Assembly (NCBI GenBank): GCA_903877645.1
Contig: CAIRES010000042.1
Span: forward strand, 30,076-94,075
Origin: an uncultured Bacteroidota bacterium
Lineage (GTDB): Bacteria; Bacteroidota; Bacteroidia; Chitinophagales; Chitinophagaceae
Direction: 5' to 3'
Length of the DNA: 64,000 nt
Positions 45,251 through 53,662 of this stretch are shown in pieces; position 1 is the stretch's first letter; each line of letters starts with the position of its first letter. A program made the position numbers and the translations under genes. Under the pieces are notes generated by a model. It made no database searches and was not told where the DNA came from. It was given only the letters and a program-made list of their open reading frames with translations.

Positions 45251-45886
45251 TTATTTCGCTTCAGCCAATATTACTTCCAGCTCGCTGATGATCATAGCTG
45301 TGGCACCCCATATTATTGTTCCGTCTTTTAGCTGGTAGGCATTTACAGTCCTCTTCACATCAGGCTGCATAGGAGATATTACTTCCGTTACCGTTTTCCT
45401 TTCGGCATGCAGTAGCTCATTCAGCGGCACTTCAATAGTGTAAGACACCTCATCATGACTAAGGTTATACACAGGTCGCTGATTTACATAGCCCACATAG
45501 GGGTACACATTAAAATTGCTCACCGGTATGTACAGGGTTGTCAGCGCTCCCAGTATATCCACATTTGCAGACATGATGCCTACTTCTTCCTGTGCTTCTC
45601 TCAGTGCAGTAGCTTTCATATCTGCATCGCTTGCTTCATAGCTGCCACCCGGAAAGCTCACCTGCCCGCTATGCGCAGTTTTATCCTCCCTCCTTTTCAT
45701 CAGCAACACGTGCAGTTCATTATTGAGAGGGAACAGCAGGCACAATACTGCACTTGGCCGTGCATGCTCAGGTACTTTTACGGGCATAGCAACTACCCGG
45801 CCCATCATGCGTTCCTGTGCAGTGCGGCCGGGTAGTTCCCGTTTCAATCTTTCTCTAAGCCACTCTATCTTTTCCTGTTCGCTCAC
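45251..45886 (-). CDS. Nudix hydrolase, CoA pyrophosphatase-like
   Basis: 211 residues from GTG at 45886. A longer frame upstream would overlap the Fe-S gene and carries unlikely sequence. The Nudix box is GGSYEASDADMKATALREAQ then EEVGI, preceded by the CoA-type GQVSFPGG. This is the NudL/YeaB pattern for hydrolysing CoA derivatives to phosphopantetheine and 3',5'-ADP. The start lies 5 nt after the stop of the Fe-S gene, so the two are coupled. Confidence 0.8.
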   Translation of the reverse strand: MSEQEKIEWLRERLKRELPGRTAQERMMGRVVAMPVKVPEHARPSAVLCLLFPLNNELHVLLMKRREDKTAHSGQVSFPGGSYEASDADMKATALREAQEEVGIMSANVDILGALTTLYIPVSNFNVYPYVGYVNQRPVYNLSHDEVSYTIEVPLNELLHAERKTVTEVISPMQPDVKRTVNAYQLKDGTIIWGATAMIISELEVILAEAK

Positions 45887-45891
45887 GCCTG

Positions 45892-46104
45892 TTACTTTTC
45901 TTTTTGCTCGTAGCTCAGTGCGCCCGATGGGCATCGCCTTACCTGTGCCTTTATTTTTTCCAGTTCGGCCCCATCCATATCTATCCATGGCGAGCGGCGT
46001 GGATCAAAAACCTCTGCGAGGCCATGAAAACAGATGGCACTGTGCTGGCAAAGTTCAGGCGTCCATACCACGGTTACATCTTCTTTAATATAGTGCTTGG
46101 TCAT
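45892..46104 (-). CDS. YjdI-type (4Fe-4S) mono-cluster protein
   Basis: 70 residues. Cys pattern CQHSAIC...VRRCPSGAL and the closing C-P-S-G-A-L are the mark of the divergent 4Fe-4S mono-cluster domain family. It starts MTKHYIKEDVTVVWTPELCQ. Function is not known in general; it is 5 nt upstream of the Nudix gene. Confidence 0.8.
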   Translation of the reverse strand: MTKHYIKEDVTVVWTPELCQHSAICFHGLAEVFDPRRSPWIDMDGAELEKIKAQVRRCPSGALSYEQKEK

Positions 46105-46150
46105 ACTGCATTATTTACTTACTAAATATACCAATTCTACTCAAATTCAT

Positions 46151-46867
46151 CTACATCAACATCGGCACTTCAAATATCAGCACATCACTTGTGGCGGTTG
46201 CACTCATCTCAAAATCTTCAGCTTCACTGATGCCCAATGCGTCTCTCTTACCCAGTGCCTGCGTACCTATGTTCACGTTGCCATCTACCACGAAAATGTA
46301 TGCGCCATGCCCATCGTGCAGTTTGTGTGCTACACTTTTACCCGCTTCTAATGTGGTGCGATATATCCACGCATCCTGGTGTATTTTTAATCCTTCATCA
46401 TTGTTGTCAATAGAAGACACCAATGTTTGCATCTTATTCAACCGCTCCTGCGGGTCGAACATTTTTTGGTCATAGCGTGGCTGTACTCCCTTTTTGTCCG
46501 GGAATATCCATGTTTGTAACAGGTTTGCTGCCTTTTCAGGATCAGGGTTGTACTCGCTATGCGTTACACCGCTGCCTGCGCTCATCACCTGCACCTCATT
46601 GGGTATGATCTGCTGGGTATGGCCCATGCTGTCCTTATGTTCCAACTTGCCATCAAGCACTATGGTAATGATCTCCATATTATCGTGCGGATGACGGCCA
46701 AAGCCTTCTCCTCCTGCTACAATATCATCATTCAGCACGCGTAATGCGCCAAAATGTACCTTATTGGGATCGTACCAGTTAGCAAAACTGAATGAATGAT
46801 GTGCATTGAGCCACCCATGGTTGGCATGGCCTCTTTTGTCTGCTGCGTGAAAAATTGCTTTTGCCAT
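46151..46867 (-). CDS. Pirin-family bicupin protein
   Basis: 238 residues from the ATG at 46867; a longer reading frame upstream is not protein-like. The cupin-1 metal motif is seen in FGRHPHDNMEIITIVLDGKL (His, His, Glu) and MSAGSGVTHSEYNPD. The second cupin ends ...DVLIFEVPMLM. Pirins are Fe-binding; some act as quercetinases, others as regulators. The metal ligands look intact. Confidence 0.85.
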   Translation of the reverse strand: MAKAIFHAADKRGHANHGWLNAHHSFSFANWYDPNKVHFGALRVLNDDIVAGGEGFGRHPHDNMEIITIVLDGKLEHKDSMGHTQQIIPNEVQVMSAGSGVTHSEYNPDPEKAANLLQTWIFPDKKGVQPRYDQKMFDPQERLNKMQTLVSSIDNNDEGLKIHQDAWIYRTTLEAGKSVAHKLHDGHGAYIFVVDGNVNIGTQALGKRDALGISEAEDFEMSATATSDVLIFEVPMLM

Positions 46868-47051
46868 TTCTTTGAATTTATATGTACATACATGCAAATT
46901 ATATACCGCACCGAATACATGACAAAGTTGCAGGAAAATGAGGCAAAAATTGGCAAAATCGCCGTTCTTTTTCAAACAAGAAGGCATTAAGGCTGTTTTA
47001 GGCAACAATAGCCTAATTTTGCACCCCAATTGTGAATACACTCTGATCTCT

Positions 47052-47558
47052 ATGCAGCGAACATTAATAATGGTACGGCACGCCAAAAGCAGTTGGGCCA
47101 ACCCCTTACAAAGCGATTTTGATCGGCCGCTCAATGATCGTGGTAAGACAGATGCCCCCGCCATGGGCGAAAAACTGAAGAAACTGGGTATTTCCCCGGA
47201 TCTGATCGTTTCCAGCACCGCCAAAAGGACCCGCCAAACAGCGAAAAAACTGGCCGCAGCATTAGGGTATGATGAAGAGGCAATCAAATGGGAGGAAAAA
47301 TTGTATCATTGCATCCCTTCTGTACTTGAAGAAGTGATCTATGAAGCAAGTGACAAGGTAAAGACACTGTTGATCGTAGCCCATAATCCGGGTATCACCG
47401 AATTTGTGAATCAGATTGCACCGCCGTTCAGTGTAGATAATATGCCCACATGCGGTGTTGTAGGCGCGCATATCAGTACAAAGGAATGGAACAACTTCCT
47501 GATTGCAGAAAGAAAAGTATTTTTGTTTGAATATCCCGGAAAGCATGATAACTCGTAA
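47052..47558 (+). CDS. sixA: SixA-type phosphohistidine phosphatase
   Basis: 168 residues from the ATG at 47052. It has the RHG-type catalytic motif MVRHAKSSWANP and the second His in LLIVAHNPGITEF. SixA removes phosphate from His in signalling proteins of the PTS or phosphorelay type. The gene overlaps the next by 14 nt (ATG at 47545), so the two are likely translationally coupled. Confidence 0.85.
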   Translation: MQRTLIMVRHAKSSWANPLQSDFDRPLNDRGKTDAPAMGEKLKKLGISPDLIVSSTAKRTRQTAKKLAAALGYDEEAIKWEEKLYHCIPSVLEEVIYEASDKVKTLLIVAHNPGITEFVNQIAPPFSVDNMPTCGVVGAHISTKEWNNFLIAERKVFLFEYPGKHDNS

Positions 47559-49023
47559 TAAATCAGTAGCACAGATAACAGGCATATTAGAAAAGCTGTT
47601 TGAAGAGCATTTTGAAAAAAAACCAGACATTGTAGAAGCGCTCCCTGTATCAGGATCTGATCGCAGATACTACCGCATTGTGAGTGGCAAAACCTCCGCT
47701 ATAGCTACGTACAATACCAACGTGGCCGAGAATAACACCTATTTCTACTTTACCGAGCTTTTTCGCAGGCACGAGATCAATGTGCCTGAAGTATATAAGA
47801 TCAGCAAAGATCGTAGGGCTTATCTACAGCAAGACCTCGGCAAGTCGTCTTTGTTCGACATGGTGATCAAGGAAGGGTATACCGAGCCGGTCCGTAAACT
47901 CTACCATAAAGCCCTTACCCAACTGGCGAAGCTGCAATGGGTGGCAGGCCGCGAGGCTGATTACAAACAATGTTTTGTATCAAAGCAGTTTGATGAGAAA
48001 GCCATCATGTCAGACCTGCTGTACTTCAAATATTATTTCGCCGATCTGCAAAACATCCCTTACGACCGGTCATTACTGATCAGTGAGATGGAGTTGTTGA
48101 GCAAAGACCTTGGCCGTGTACAGCCCCAAACATTGATGTACCGCGACTTCCAGAGCCGCAACATCATGGTACATGAGGGCAAGATATTCTTTATAGACTT
48201 CCAGGGAAGCATGCAAGGTCCGCCACAGTATGATATTGCTTCATTATTATGGCAGGCAAGGGCACAGCTACCCGGTCAATGGAAGGAAGACCTGCTGAAT
48301 GGCTACATCAGCAGCCTCAACGACCTGCATGTGCCCCGCATGGATGAGATCTATTTCAGGCGTGGTTATGTGCAGTTTGTACTGGTAAGATTGTTGCAGG
48401 TATTGGGCGCTTATGGTTTCCGTGGCCTGCTGCAGCACAAAGCACACTTCATCACCAGCATAGGACCTGCACTTAAGAACCTCGAGACGTTCCTTTCAGA
48501 TCATCCGCAAACACCGGCATATCCCGAATTGAGGTCATTGCTCGAAAAATTATCGTCTCCTGAAATGCAGGAGCGGTACTCTACAGCCAGCAAAGAAGAA
48601 AAACCAAAACTGGCAGTACAGGTGAATAGCTTCTCCTACAAAGCAGGTATGCCAAAGGTAACCAGCCCCCATGGTGGTGGTTTCGTATTCGATTGCCGTG
48701 GCATCCTCAATCCGGGAAGATATACCGCTTACAAAACCCTTACGGGTAATGACGAACTGGTACGCCAGTTCCTGGAGCGGGAAACCCGCATGCCCGACTT
48801 TATGAACTATGTATACGCGCTGGTGTCTATCAATGTAGAAGATTATATAGCCCGTGGCTTTGAGCAGCTAAGTGTATCCTTCGGTTGCACCGGTGGCCAG
48901 CACCGCTCGGTATATGCCGCCAACCAACTGGCGATCTACCTGAAGACACGGTATAACCTGGATGTGACCGTGACCCACTGCAATGAAAGCAAATGGGTAT
49001 TGCAGGAAGAGGCCAAAGCCTAG
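47545..49023 (+). CDS. APH-fold sugar kinase fused to RapZ C-terminal domain
   Basis: 492 residues from the ATG at 47545. The N-part is aminoglycoside-phosphotransferase-like: Brenner-type loop MYRDFQSRNIMVHEGKIFFI (catalytic Asp, Asn) then DFQGSMQGPPQYD. The C-part from about residue 365 is the RapZ/YvcJ C-domain: NSFSYKAGMP, FDCRGILNPGRY, FGCTGGQHRSVY. The usual RapZ P-loop half is replaced by the kinase. In E. coli this C-domain binds small RNA and senses GlcN6P; the kinase half resembles AmgK-like amino-sugar kinases. Amino-sugar sensing is inferred. Confidence 0.8.
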   Translation: MITRNKSVAQITGILEKLFEEHFEKKPDIVEALPVSGSDRRYYRIVSGKTSAIATYNTNVAENNTYFYFTELFRRHEINVPEVYKISKDRRAYLQQDLGKSSLFDMVIKEGYTEPVRKLYHKALTQLAKLQWVAGREADYKQCFVSKQFDEKAIMSDLLYFKYYFADLQNIPYDRSLLISEMELLSKDLGRVQPQTLMYRDFQSRNIMVHEGKIFFIDFQGSMQGPPQYDIASLLWQARAQLPGQWKEDLLNGYISSLNDLHVPRMDEIYFRRGYVQFVLVRLLQVLGAYGFRGLLQHKAHFITSIGPALKNLETFLSDHPQTPAYPELRSLLEKLSSPEMQERYSTASKEEKPKLAVQVNSFSYKAGMPKVTSPHGGGFVFDCRGILNPGRYTAYKTLTGNDELVRQFLERETRMPDFMNYVYALVSINVEDYIARGFEQLSVSFGCTGGQHRSVYAANQLAIYLKTRYNLDVTVTHCNESKWVLQEEAKA

Positions 49024-49046
49024 GCATTTCAGCATTTTCAATACTA

Positions 49047-49076
49047 AAAGAGGGATGACAATTGTCATCCCTCTTT
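49047..49076. terminator. Bidirectional terminator, perfect 30-nt palindrome
   Basis: AAAGAGGGATGACAA and its exact complement, with a T-rich side in both directions; between convergent genes. Confidence 0.8.
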
Positions 49077-49103
49077 CCTTTCTAAAAACAAAAGAACTGT
49101 TTT

Positions 49104-49712
49104 TTATTCCGGTCTTCCGGCAAGTGGTGGTAATCCGACAGGGTTAGCAAAGTTCATATTCCTGTAGTTATTCTTTTGTGGTCCGTCATCCTGTGGGCTT
49201 GGGCATCCTTTATAAGGAGCTTTGTTGTTTTCTGCCACATTATCGCCGGTATAACATGAGGTACCTGGTTTATAGCCTGCATAAGAACTGCTGGTGGATG
49301 CTCCAAAGTCTGCGCTCTTGTCCAGATCAGCTACATAGCCTGTAGGGTATGATTGTGAGCCTGCTTCAGCGGACACCATTGCTACAGAGCCCGGCACATC
49401 TGCATATTGTCCTTCGGGCGCTGTTCTTGATTTGAGTACATAACGTTCATTATACTGGCTCATATCTTCCTGTGTTGTTCCCAGCGATGCTACATAGCCG
49501 CTGCGGGTAGAGTTAGTGTTGGTTGGTGTTTCTCCGCATATAGTATATCCCCTGTTGGTTGGGCATACCTTGAAATTCTCAGCATACCTTGTCTTATAGC
49601 AGGAAACTCCATTTTTAGAAGATGCTGTACAAACACGGCTTTCGGTATTCTGCGCTATTGCACTCATCTGGCCTGTTACGGCGAATAAGAGGGCTATTAA
49701 TATCTTTTTCAT
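49104..49712 (-). CDS. Secreted Cys-containing protein of unknown function
   Basis: 202 residues. Signal peptide MKKILIALLFAVTGQMSAIA, then QNTESRVC. Six to seven Cys (pairs in SSKNGVSCYKTRY, VCPTNRGYTIC, GTSCYTGDN) suggest disulfides in the periplasm or outside. The second half is Ser/Tyr/Pro-rich and flexible. The words KNGVSCYK recall the KNGVSVMEC stretch of the secreted protein at 56523; a distant link is possible. Confidence 0.6.
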   Translation of the reverse strand: MKKILIALLFAVTGQMSAIAQNTESRVCTASSKNGVSCYKTRYAENFKVCPTNRGYTICGETPTNTNSTRSGYVASLGTTQEDMSQYNERYVLKSRTAPEGQYADVPGSVAMVSAEAGSQSYPTGYVADLDKSADFGASTSSSYAGYKPGTSCYTGDNVAENNKAPYKGCPSPQDDGPQKNNYRNMNFANPVGLPPLAGRPE

Positions 49713-49877
49713 GATCTTTCGTTTTAGTTGGTTAAATGATCTTCAACGACCTATCTATGTAAAAAGCGTTCCCAGCTATGTTAAAAGAAATAAAAAGAAT
49801 AAAAAGGCAATAAATGGGGCATAGTATGCCCAACAAGCAGAATAATATCCCATATCTGCCTTAAATACTGATACCTA

Positions 49878-50075
49878 ATGACTGTGGTAACATTAATATA
49901 TGGAGAAACAGATCAATTAATATACGTGATGCCAGTAATGCTTCTGATTCTTGCGGTAATAGTGGTGGTGGGGAGTAACAATACAGGAACTGACGAAGAG
50001 AGCGGCGATGATGGCGGTGGCGATAATTGTCTTTTTCATAAATATCAGGGGGGTAATCCTACCACAATTTATTGA
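49878..50075 (+). CDS. Small single-helix membrane protein (uncertain)
   Basis: 65 residues: a short polar start, one clear transmembrane helix (IYVMPVMLLILAVIVVVGS), then an acidic Gly-rich tail with one Cys. Composition is plausible for a small inner-membrane peptide. No family is recognised. Confidence 0.35.
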   Translation: MTVVTLIYGETDQLIYVMPVMLLILAVIVVVGSNNTGTDEESGDDGGGDNCLFHKYQGGNPTTIY

Positions 50076-50166
50076 AAAATACCGAAAAAGGGACACTTTT
50101 TCATCGTTATCGATTTAACCTTAGTACCTATTGGTATAAATGATTCGATTAAAGCAGGTATTTCAG

Positions 50167-50174
50167 TATTTTTG
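50167..50174 (+). promoter_or_regulatory. -7 promoter box of the Nfu gene
   Basis: TATTTTTG fits TAnnTTTG; ATG of the Nfu gene is 17 nt further. No clear -33. Confidence 0.45.
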
Positions 50175-50190
50175 TACAAATTCTATTGAT

Positions 50191-50781
50191 ATGTTGAAGA
50201 CAGGAAATACAATTGTGAGCATCTATACGGAGATGACGCCCAACCCGGAGACCATGAAGTTCGTGGCCAACAAACTATTATACCCGGGCAAGAGCATAGA
50301 TTTCCCTGATGAATCATCTGCTGCTCCATCTCCACTGGCGCAGGAGCTGTTTGCTTTTCCATTTGTGCGCAGTGTATTTATCGCCAGCAATTTTGTAACA
50401 CTTTCCAAAACTCCGGATACCAACTGGGATGATGTGATACCTACTATCAGGCAGTTTCTCAAAGAATACCTGGAAGAAGGCAAGGCTGTAGTGAATGAAG
50501 ATCAGGTGGTGGTGAAAAAAGATAATTATGTGATCAGCGCAAGTGATGAAGATGTGGTAGGCCGCATTAAAGAACTGCTCGAAAATTATGTGAAGCCTGC
50601 CGTGGAAATGGATGGTGGCGCTATAGCCTTCCGTGGCTTTGAGAATGGCACAGTAAAGCTGATGATGCAGGGTTCCTGCTCAGGCTGCCCATCTTCTATG
50701 ATCACCCTGAAGACAGGTATAGAAGGTATGATGAAGCGCATGATACCTGAAGTAAAAGAGGTGGTTGCAGAATCAGAATAA
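50191..50781 (+). CDS. Nfu-type iron-sulfur cluster scaffold protein
   Basis: 196 residues from the ATG at 50191. N-terminal Nfu_N domain (YTEMTPNPETMKFVANKLL; FPFVRSVFIASNFVTLSK) followed by the NifU C-domain with cluster-binding CxxC in MQGSCSGCPSSMITLKTG. It accepts and hands on 4Fe-4S clusters. It is followed by a clear terminator, so it is monocistronic. Confidence 0.92.
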   Translation: MLKTGNTIVSIYTEMTPNPETMKFVANKLLYPGKSIDFPDESSAAPSPLAQELFAFPFVRSVFIASNFVTLSKTPDTNWDDVIPTIRQFLKEYLEEGKAVVNEDQVVVKKDNYVISASDEDVVGRIKELLENYVKPAVEMDGGAIAFRGFENGTVKLMMQGSCSGCPSSMITLKTGIEGMMKRMIPEVKEVVAESE

Positions 50782-50803
50782 TATGACTTTAATACTTTTA
50801 TAT

Positions 50804-50841
50804 GCAAATGCCTGCCCTTATTACGGTGGGCATTTGCTTTT
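50804..50841 (+). terminator. Intrinsic terminator after the Nfu gene
   Basis: Stem GCAAATGCC/GGCATTTGC followed by TTTT. Confidence 0.75.
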
Positions 50842-50966
50842 AAATATATCTGCAGGGTAGCCACAATATTGCTGATTTATACTATTTTTATCCTCTCATA
50901 CAGCTACCCGGGAATAGTGAATATACTGGCCCTGTAGCTTTCACCTTTTTTGACTCTTGAACTCTA

Positions 50967-52052
50967 ATGAGCATTCAGAATAATTATGTGGCCATTATGG
51001 CCGGCGGTATTGGCAGCAGGTTCTGGCCTGAAAGCCGCACGCATTATCCAAAACAATTCCTTGACCTCCTGGGCACTGGCCGCTCGCTCATCCAGTGGAC
51101 GTACAACCGCTTTAAGCACATTTGCCCGAAGGAAAATATTTACTTCATCACCAACGAGCAATACATTGCCACGCTTAAGAGCCAGATACCTGAAATAAGC
51201 GATGATAATATCATCAGTGAACCGAGCCGCAAGAATACGGCGCCCTGTGCCGCATACTTTGCACACAAGATCATGGCGCTGAACCCTAAGGCCAACATCA
51301 TCATGTCGCCTGCAGACCACCTGATCATGGACGAGCATTCATTTGAGCGTACTGCGCATGAGGCACTTGATTTTGTAGCGCATCATCCATCATTACTCAC
51401 CCTCGGCATCAAACCTACACGGCCTGATACCGGCTATGGCTACATACAATATGATGCCGAGCATGAGGTAGATAAAACATACCGGGTAAAAACTTTTACC
51501 GAAAAACCTTCCCTGGAACTTGCCCGTACCTTTTTAAAGAGCGGCGACTTCCTTTGGAACTCCGGCATATTCGTTTGGAATGTGCAGACCATCATGGACG
51601 CGTTAGAGCATTTCCTGCCGGAAATGAACGAAGTATTTTCGCAAGCCAAAGAAGTATACAACACCCCTGCCGAGCGCGATGTGATCACTAAGCTTTACCC
51701 CCATTGTACCAATATATCTATTGACTATGGTATTATGGAGAAGGCACGAAATGTGTTCGTGATCCCTTCTTACTTTGGCTGGTGCGACCTCGGCACGTGG
51801 GAGTCGGCCTATGACAACTGCACCAAGGATTACCTGGGCAACGCCGTACTGGGCAGCAATGTAATGGTGATAGATGCATCTGAATGTATGGTGAAGGCCC
51901 CGAACGAAAAGCTGGTGGTGATACAGGGTCTCGAAAAATTCATTGTAGTCGACACCCCCGATATACTGCTCATCTGCGAGCGCAACCGCGAGCAGCAGAT
52001 CAAGGAGTATGTTGCTGAGGTGAAACGCAATAAGGGCGATAAGTACCTGTAA
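50967..52052 (+). CDS. manC: Mannose-1-phosphate guanylyltransferase
   Basis: 361 residues. Nucleotidyltransferase start AIMAGGIGSRFWPESRTHYP with PKQFLDLLG. Later FTEKPSLELARTFL and GDFLWNSGIFVWN, typical of GDP-mannose pyrophosphorylases. It lacks the fused isomerase domain of long ManC forms. Product GDP-mannose feeds glycan and O-antigen synthesis. A small membrane gene follows 14 nt downstream. Confidence 0.9.
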   Translation: MSIQNNYVAIMAGGIGSRFWPESRTHYPKQFLDLLGTGRSLIQWTYNRFKHICPKENIYFITNEQYIATLKSQIPEISDDNIISEPSRKNTAPCAAYFAHKIMALNPKANIIMSPADHLIMDEHSFERTAHEALDFVAHHPSLLTLGIKPTRPDTGYGYIQYDAEHEVDKTYRVKTFTEKPSLELARTFLKSGDFLWNSGIFVWNVQTIMDALEHFLPEMNEVFSQAKEVYNTPAERDVITKLYPHCTNISIDYGIMEKARNVFVIPSYFGWCDLGTWESAYDNCTKDYLGNAVLGSNVMVIDASECMVKAPNEKLVVIQGLEKFIVVDTPDILLICERNREQQIKEYVAEVKRNKGDKYL

Positions 52053-52066
52053 CTATGTAACAGCAG

Positions 52067-52405
52067 ATGTTGAAACAGATGAGGGCATTAGTTTATTATT
52101 TTGTCCTGATCCTCTGTTTCGCCGTTTGCCTTTTTCAGTCGGTTATTTATTCCCTATACGCCTATGACAGTATCACAGGAAGCGGTGATACCTCATTCTC
52201 CAAACCGGTCATAGTTTACTCGTCTTTGGCATTCGTTTACTACCTCGTTGCGCTTATCCTTATAGTCAGGAATCTTTATCGTCGGCAGCAGAAGGCAGTA
52301 ATGCTCATTTCTGTCGCTGTATTCCTGTTAGTGGTCGCTCAAATGTTATTTGAATCATCTTTTGTTATACCAAGTCACATCTATCAGTCCGGACCCGGGC
52401 CCTGA
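52067..52405 (+). CDS. Small membrane protein, unknown
   Basis: 112 residues with three hydrophobic helices (YYFVLILCFAVCLFQSVIY, IVYSSLAFVYYLVALILIV, AVMLISVAVFLLVVAQMLF) and a short polar end. It starts 14 nt after manC, probably same transcript. No motif. Confidence 0.55.
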   Translation: MLKQMRALVYYFVLILCFAVCLFQSVIYSLYAYDSITGSGDTSFSKPVIVYSSLAFVYYLVALILIVRNLYRRQQKAVMLISVAVFLLVVAQMLFESSFVIPSHIYQSGPGP

Positions 52406-52441
52406 AACATTGTACTTTACTTTTTTTACTTTTGGAGTATT

Positions 52442-53590
52442 ATGCAGCTACCACAAAAACACTCCGCCACAGGCACTACCATATTTACCGTAATGAGCGC
52501 ATTGGCCGCAGAGCACAATGCCATCAATCTATCGCAGGGGTTTCCTGACTTTCATATTGATGAGCAACTATCCCGTTTATTGGGGGAGGCTGCAAAAAAT
52601 GGCCACAACCAATACTCGCCTATGCCCGGCCTGCCTGCATTGCGGCAGGCAGTAGCGGCAAGTTTTAAGAAACGTTACGGCCTCACCGTAGACCCTGATA
52701 CAGAGCTCACCATTACCCCGGGTGCTACCTATGCTATCTACACAGCTTTTACGGCTATATTGCAACCGGGTGATGAAGCGATAGTATTAGAGCCAGCCTA
52801 CGACAGCTACATACCGAATATAGAAATGAACGGGGCTAAGGCTGTGCCGGTAGCCCTTACTGCACCCGACTTTCATGTAGACTGGAACAAGGTAAAGGAT
52901 GCCATTACGCCCCGCACAAAAGCTATCATCGTTAACACACCACACAACCCCACAGGGGCTATATGGAGCAAAGAAGACTGGGACCAGCTTGCTGAGCTGG
53001 TAAGAGATACAGAGATCATCATCCTCTCCGATGAGGTGTATGAGCAACTGGTGCTGGACGGCAAGAAGCATAATAGTGTACTGGAACATGAAGAACTAAG
53101 GCAGCGTAGCTTTGCCCTGTACTCCTTTGGTAAAGTATACAACAACACCGGGTGGAAAATAGGCTACTGTGTGGCGCCACCTGCTTTTACGCAGGCATTC
53201 AGGCGCATACACCAGTTCCTTTGTTTTACGGTGAATACACCGGGGCAATACGCACTGGCAGGGCATATAGCAGCGGATACTGCCGCTCCTGTGCATACCA
53301 TTATGCAGCAGAAGCGTGACCACTTTCTTTCTATAATGAAGGATACGCCGTTCACAATATTCAAGCCTGCCGCAGGTAGTTACTTCCAGATAGCAGGCTA
53401 TGAGCGGGTGAGCGATATGCCCGATATGGAGTTTGCGCAATGGCTCACGAAGGAGCACGGTGTTGCCACCATACCCGTGAGCGCATTTTACAGCAATAAG
53501 AAAGATGATAAGCTGATTCGGTTCTGCTTTGCCAAAAAAGAAGAGACACTGGATGAAGCCGTAAACCGGCTGAAGAAAATAAAAGGGTGA
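52442..53590 (+). CDS. PLP-dependent aminotransferase, methionine/kynurenine-type (YbdL-like)
   Basis: 382 residues. Class I/II fold: INLSQGFPDFHID at the start (substrate loop), the cofactor region TPGATYAIY, NTPHNPTGAIW, SDEVYEQ, and PLP-Lys in SFGKVYNNTGWKIGY. The sequence is closest in pattern to methionine:2-oxo acid aminotransferases that take part in methionine salvage. Substrate is inferred. It ends in a strong terminator. Confidence 0.88.
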   Translation: MQLPQKHSATGTTIFTVMSALAAEHNAINLSQGFPDFHIDEQLSRLLGEAAKNGHNQYSPMPGLPALRQAVAASFKKRYGLTVDPDTELTITPGATYAIYTAFTAILQPGDEAIVLEPAYDSYIPNIEMNGAKAVPVALTAPDFHVDWNKVKDAITPRTKAIIVNTPHNPTGAIWSKEDWDQLAELVRDTEIIILSDEVYEQLVLDGKKHNSVLEHEELRQRSFALYSFGKVYNNTGWKIGYCVAPPAFTQAFRRIHQFLCFTVNTPGQYALAGHIAADTAAPVHTIMQQKRDHFLSIMKDTPFTIFKPAAGSYFQIAGYERVSDMPDMEFAQWLTKEHGVATIPVSAFYSNKKDDKLIRFCFAKKEETLDEAVNRLKKIKG

Positions 53591-53612
53591 CTTTCATTCT
53601 TCAACATAAAAA

Positions 53613-53647
53613 AATCCCGCGCTGAATGACCAGCGCGGGATTTTTTT
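53613..53647. terminator. Bidirectional intrinsic terminator
   Basis: 12-bp stem AATCCCGCGCTG/CAGCGCGGGATT (53613-53624/53631-53642), loop AATGAC, A-run on the left and T-run on the right. Between convergent genes. Confidence 0.85.
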
Positions 53648-53662
53648 ATGAATTGCTTTACA

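Noticed and set aside
45887..45988. N-terminal extension of the Nudix gene
   Set aside because: It overlaps the whole C-terminus of the Fe-S gene in another frame; GTG at 45886 gives the normal length and couples the two genes.
46868..47287. N-terminal extension of the pirin gene (long frame to 47287)
   Set aside because: The extra 140 residues overlap sixA on the other strand and look non-coding; the pirin fold begins at the ATG at 46867.
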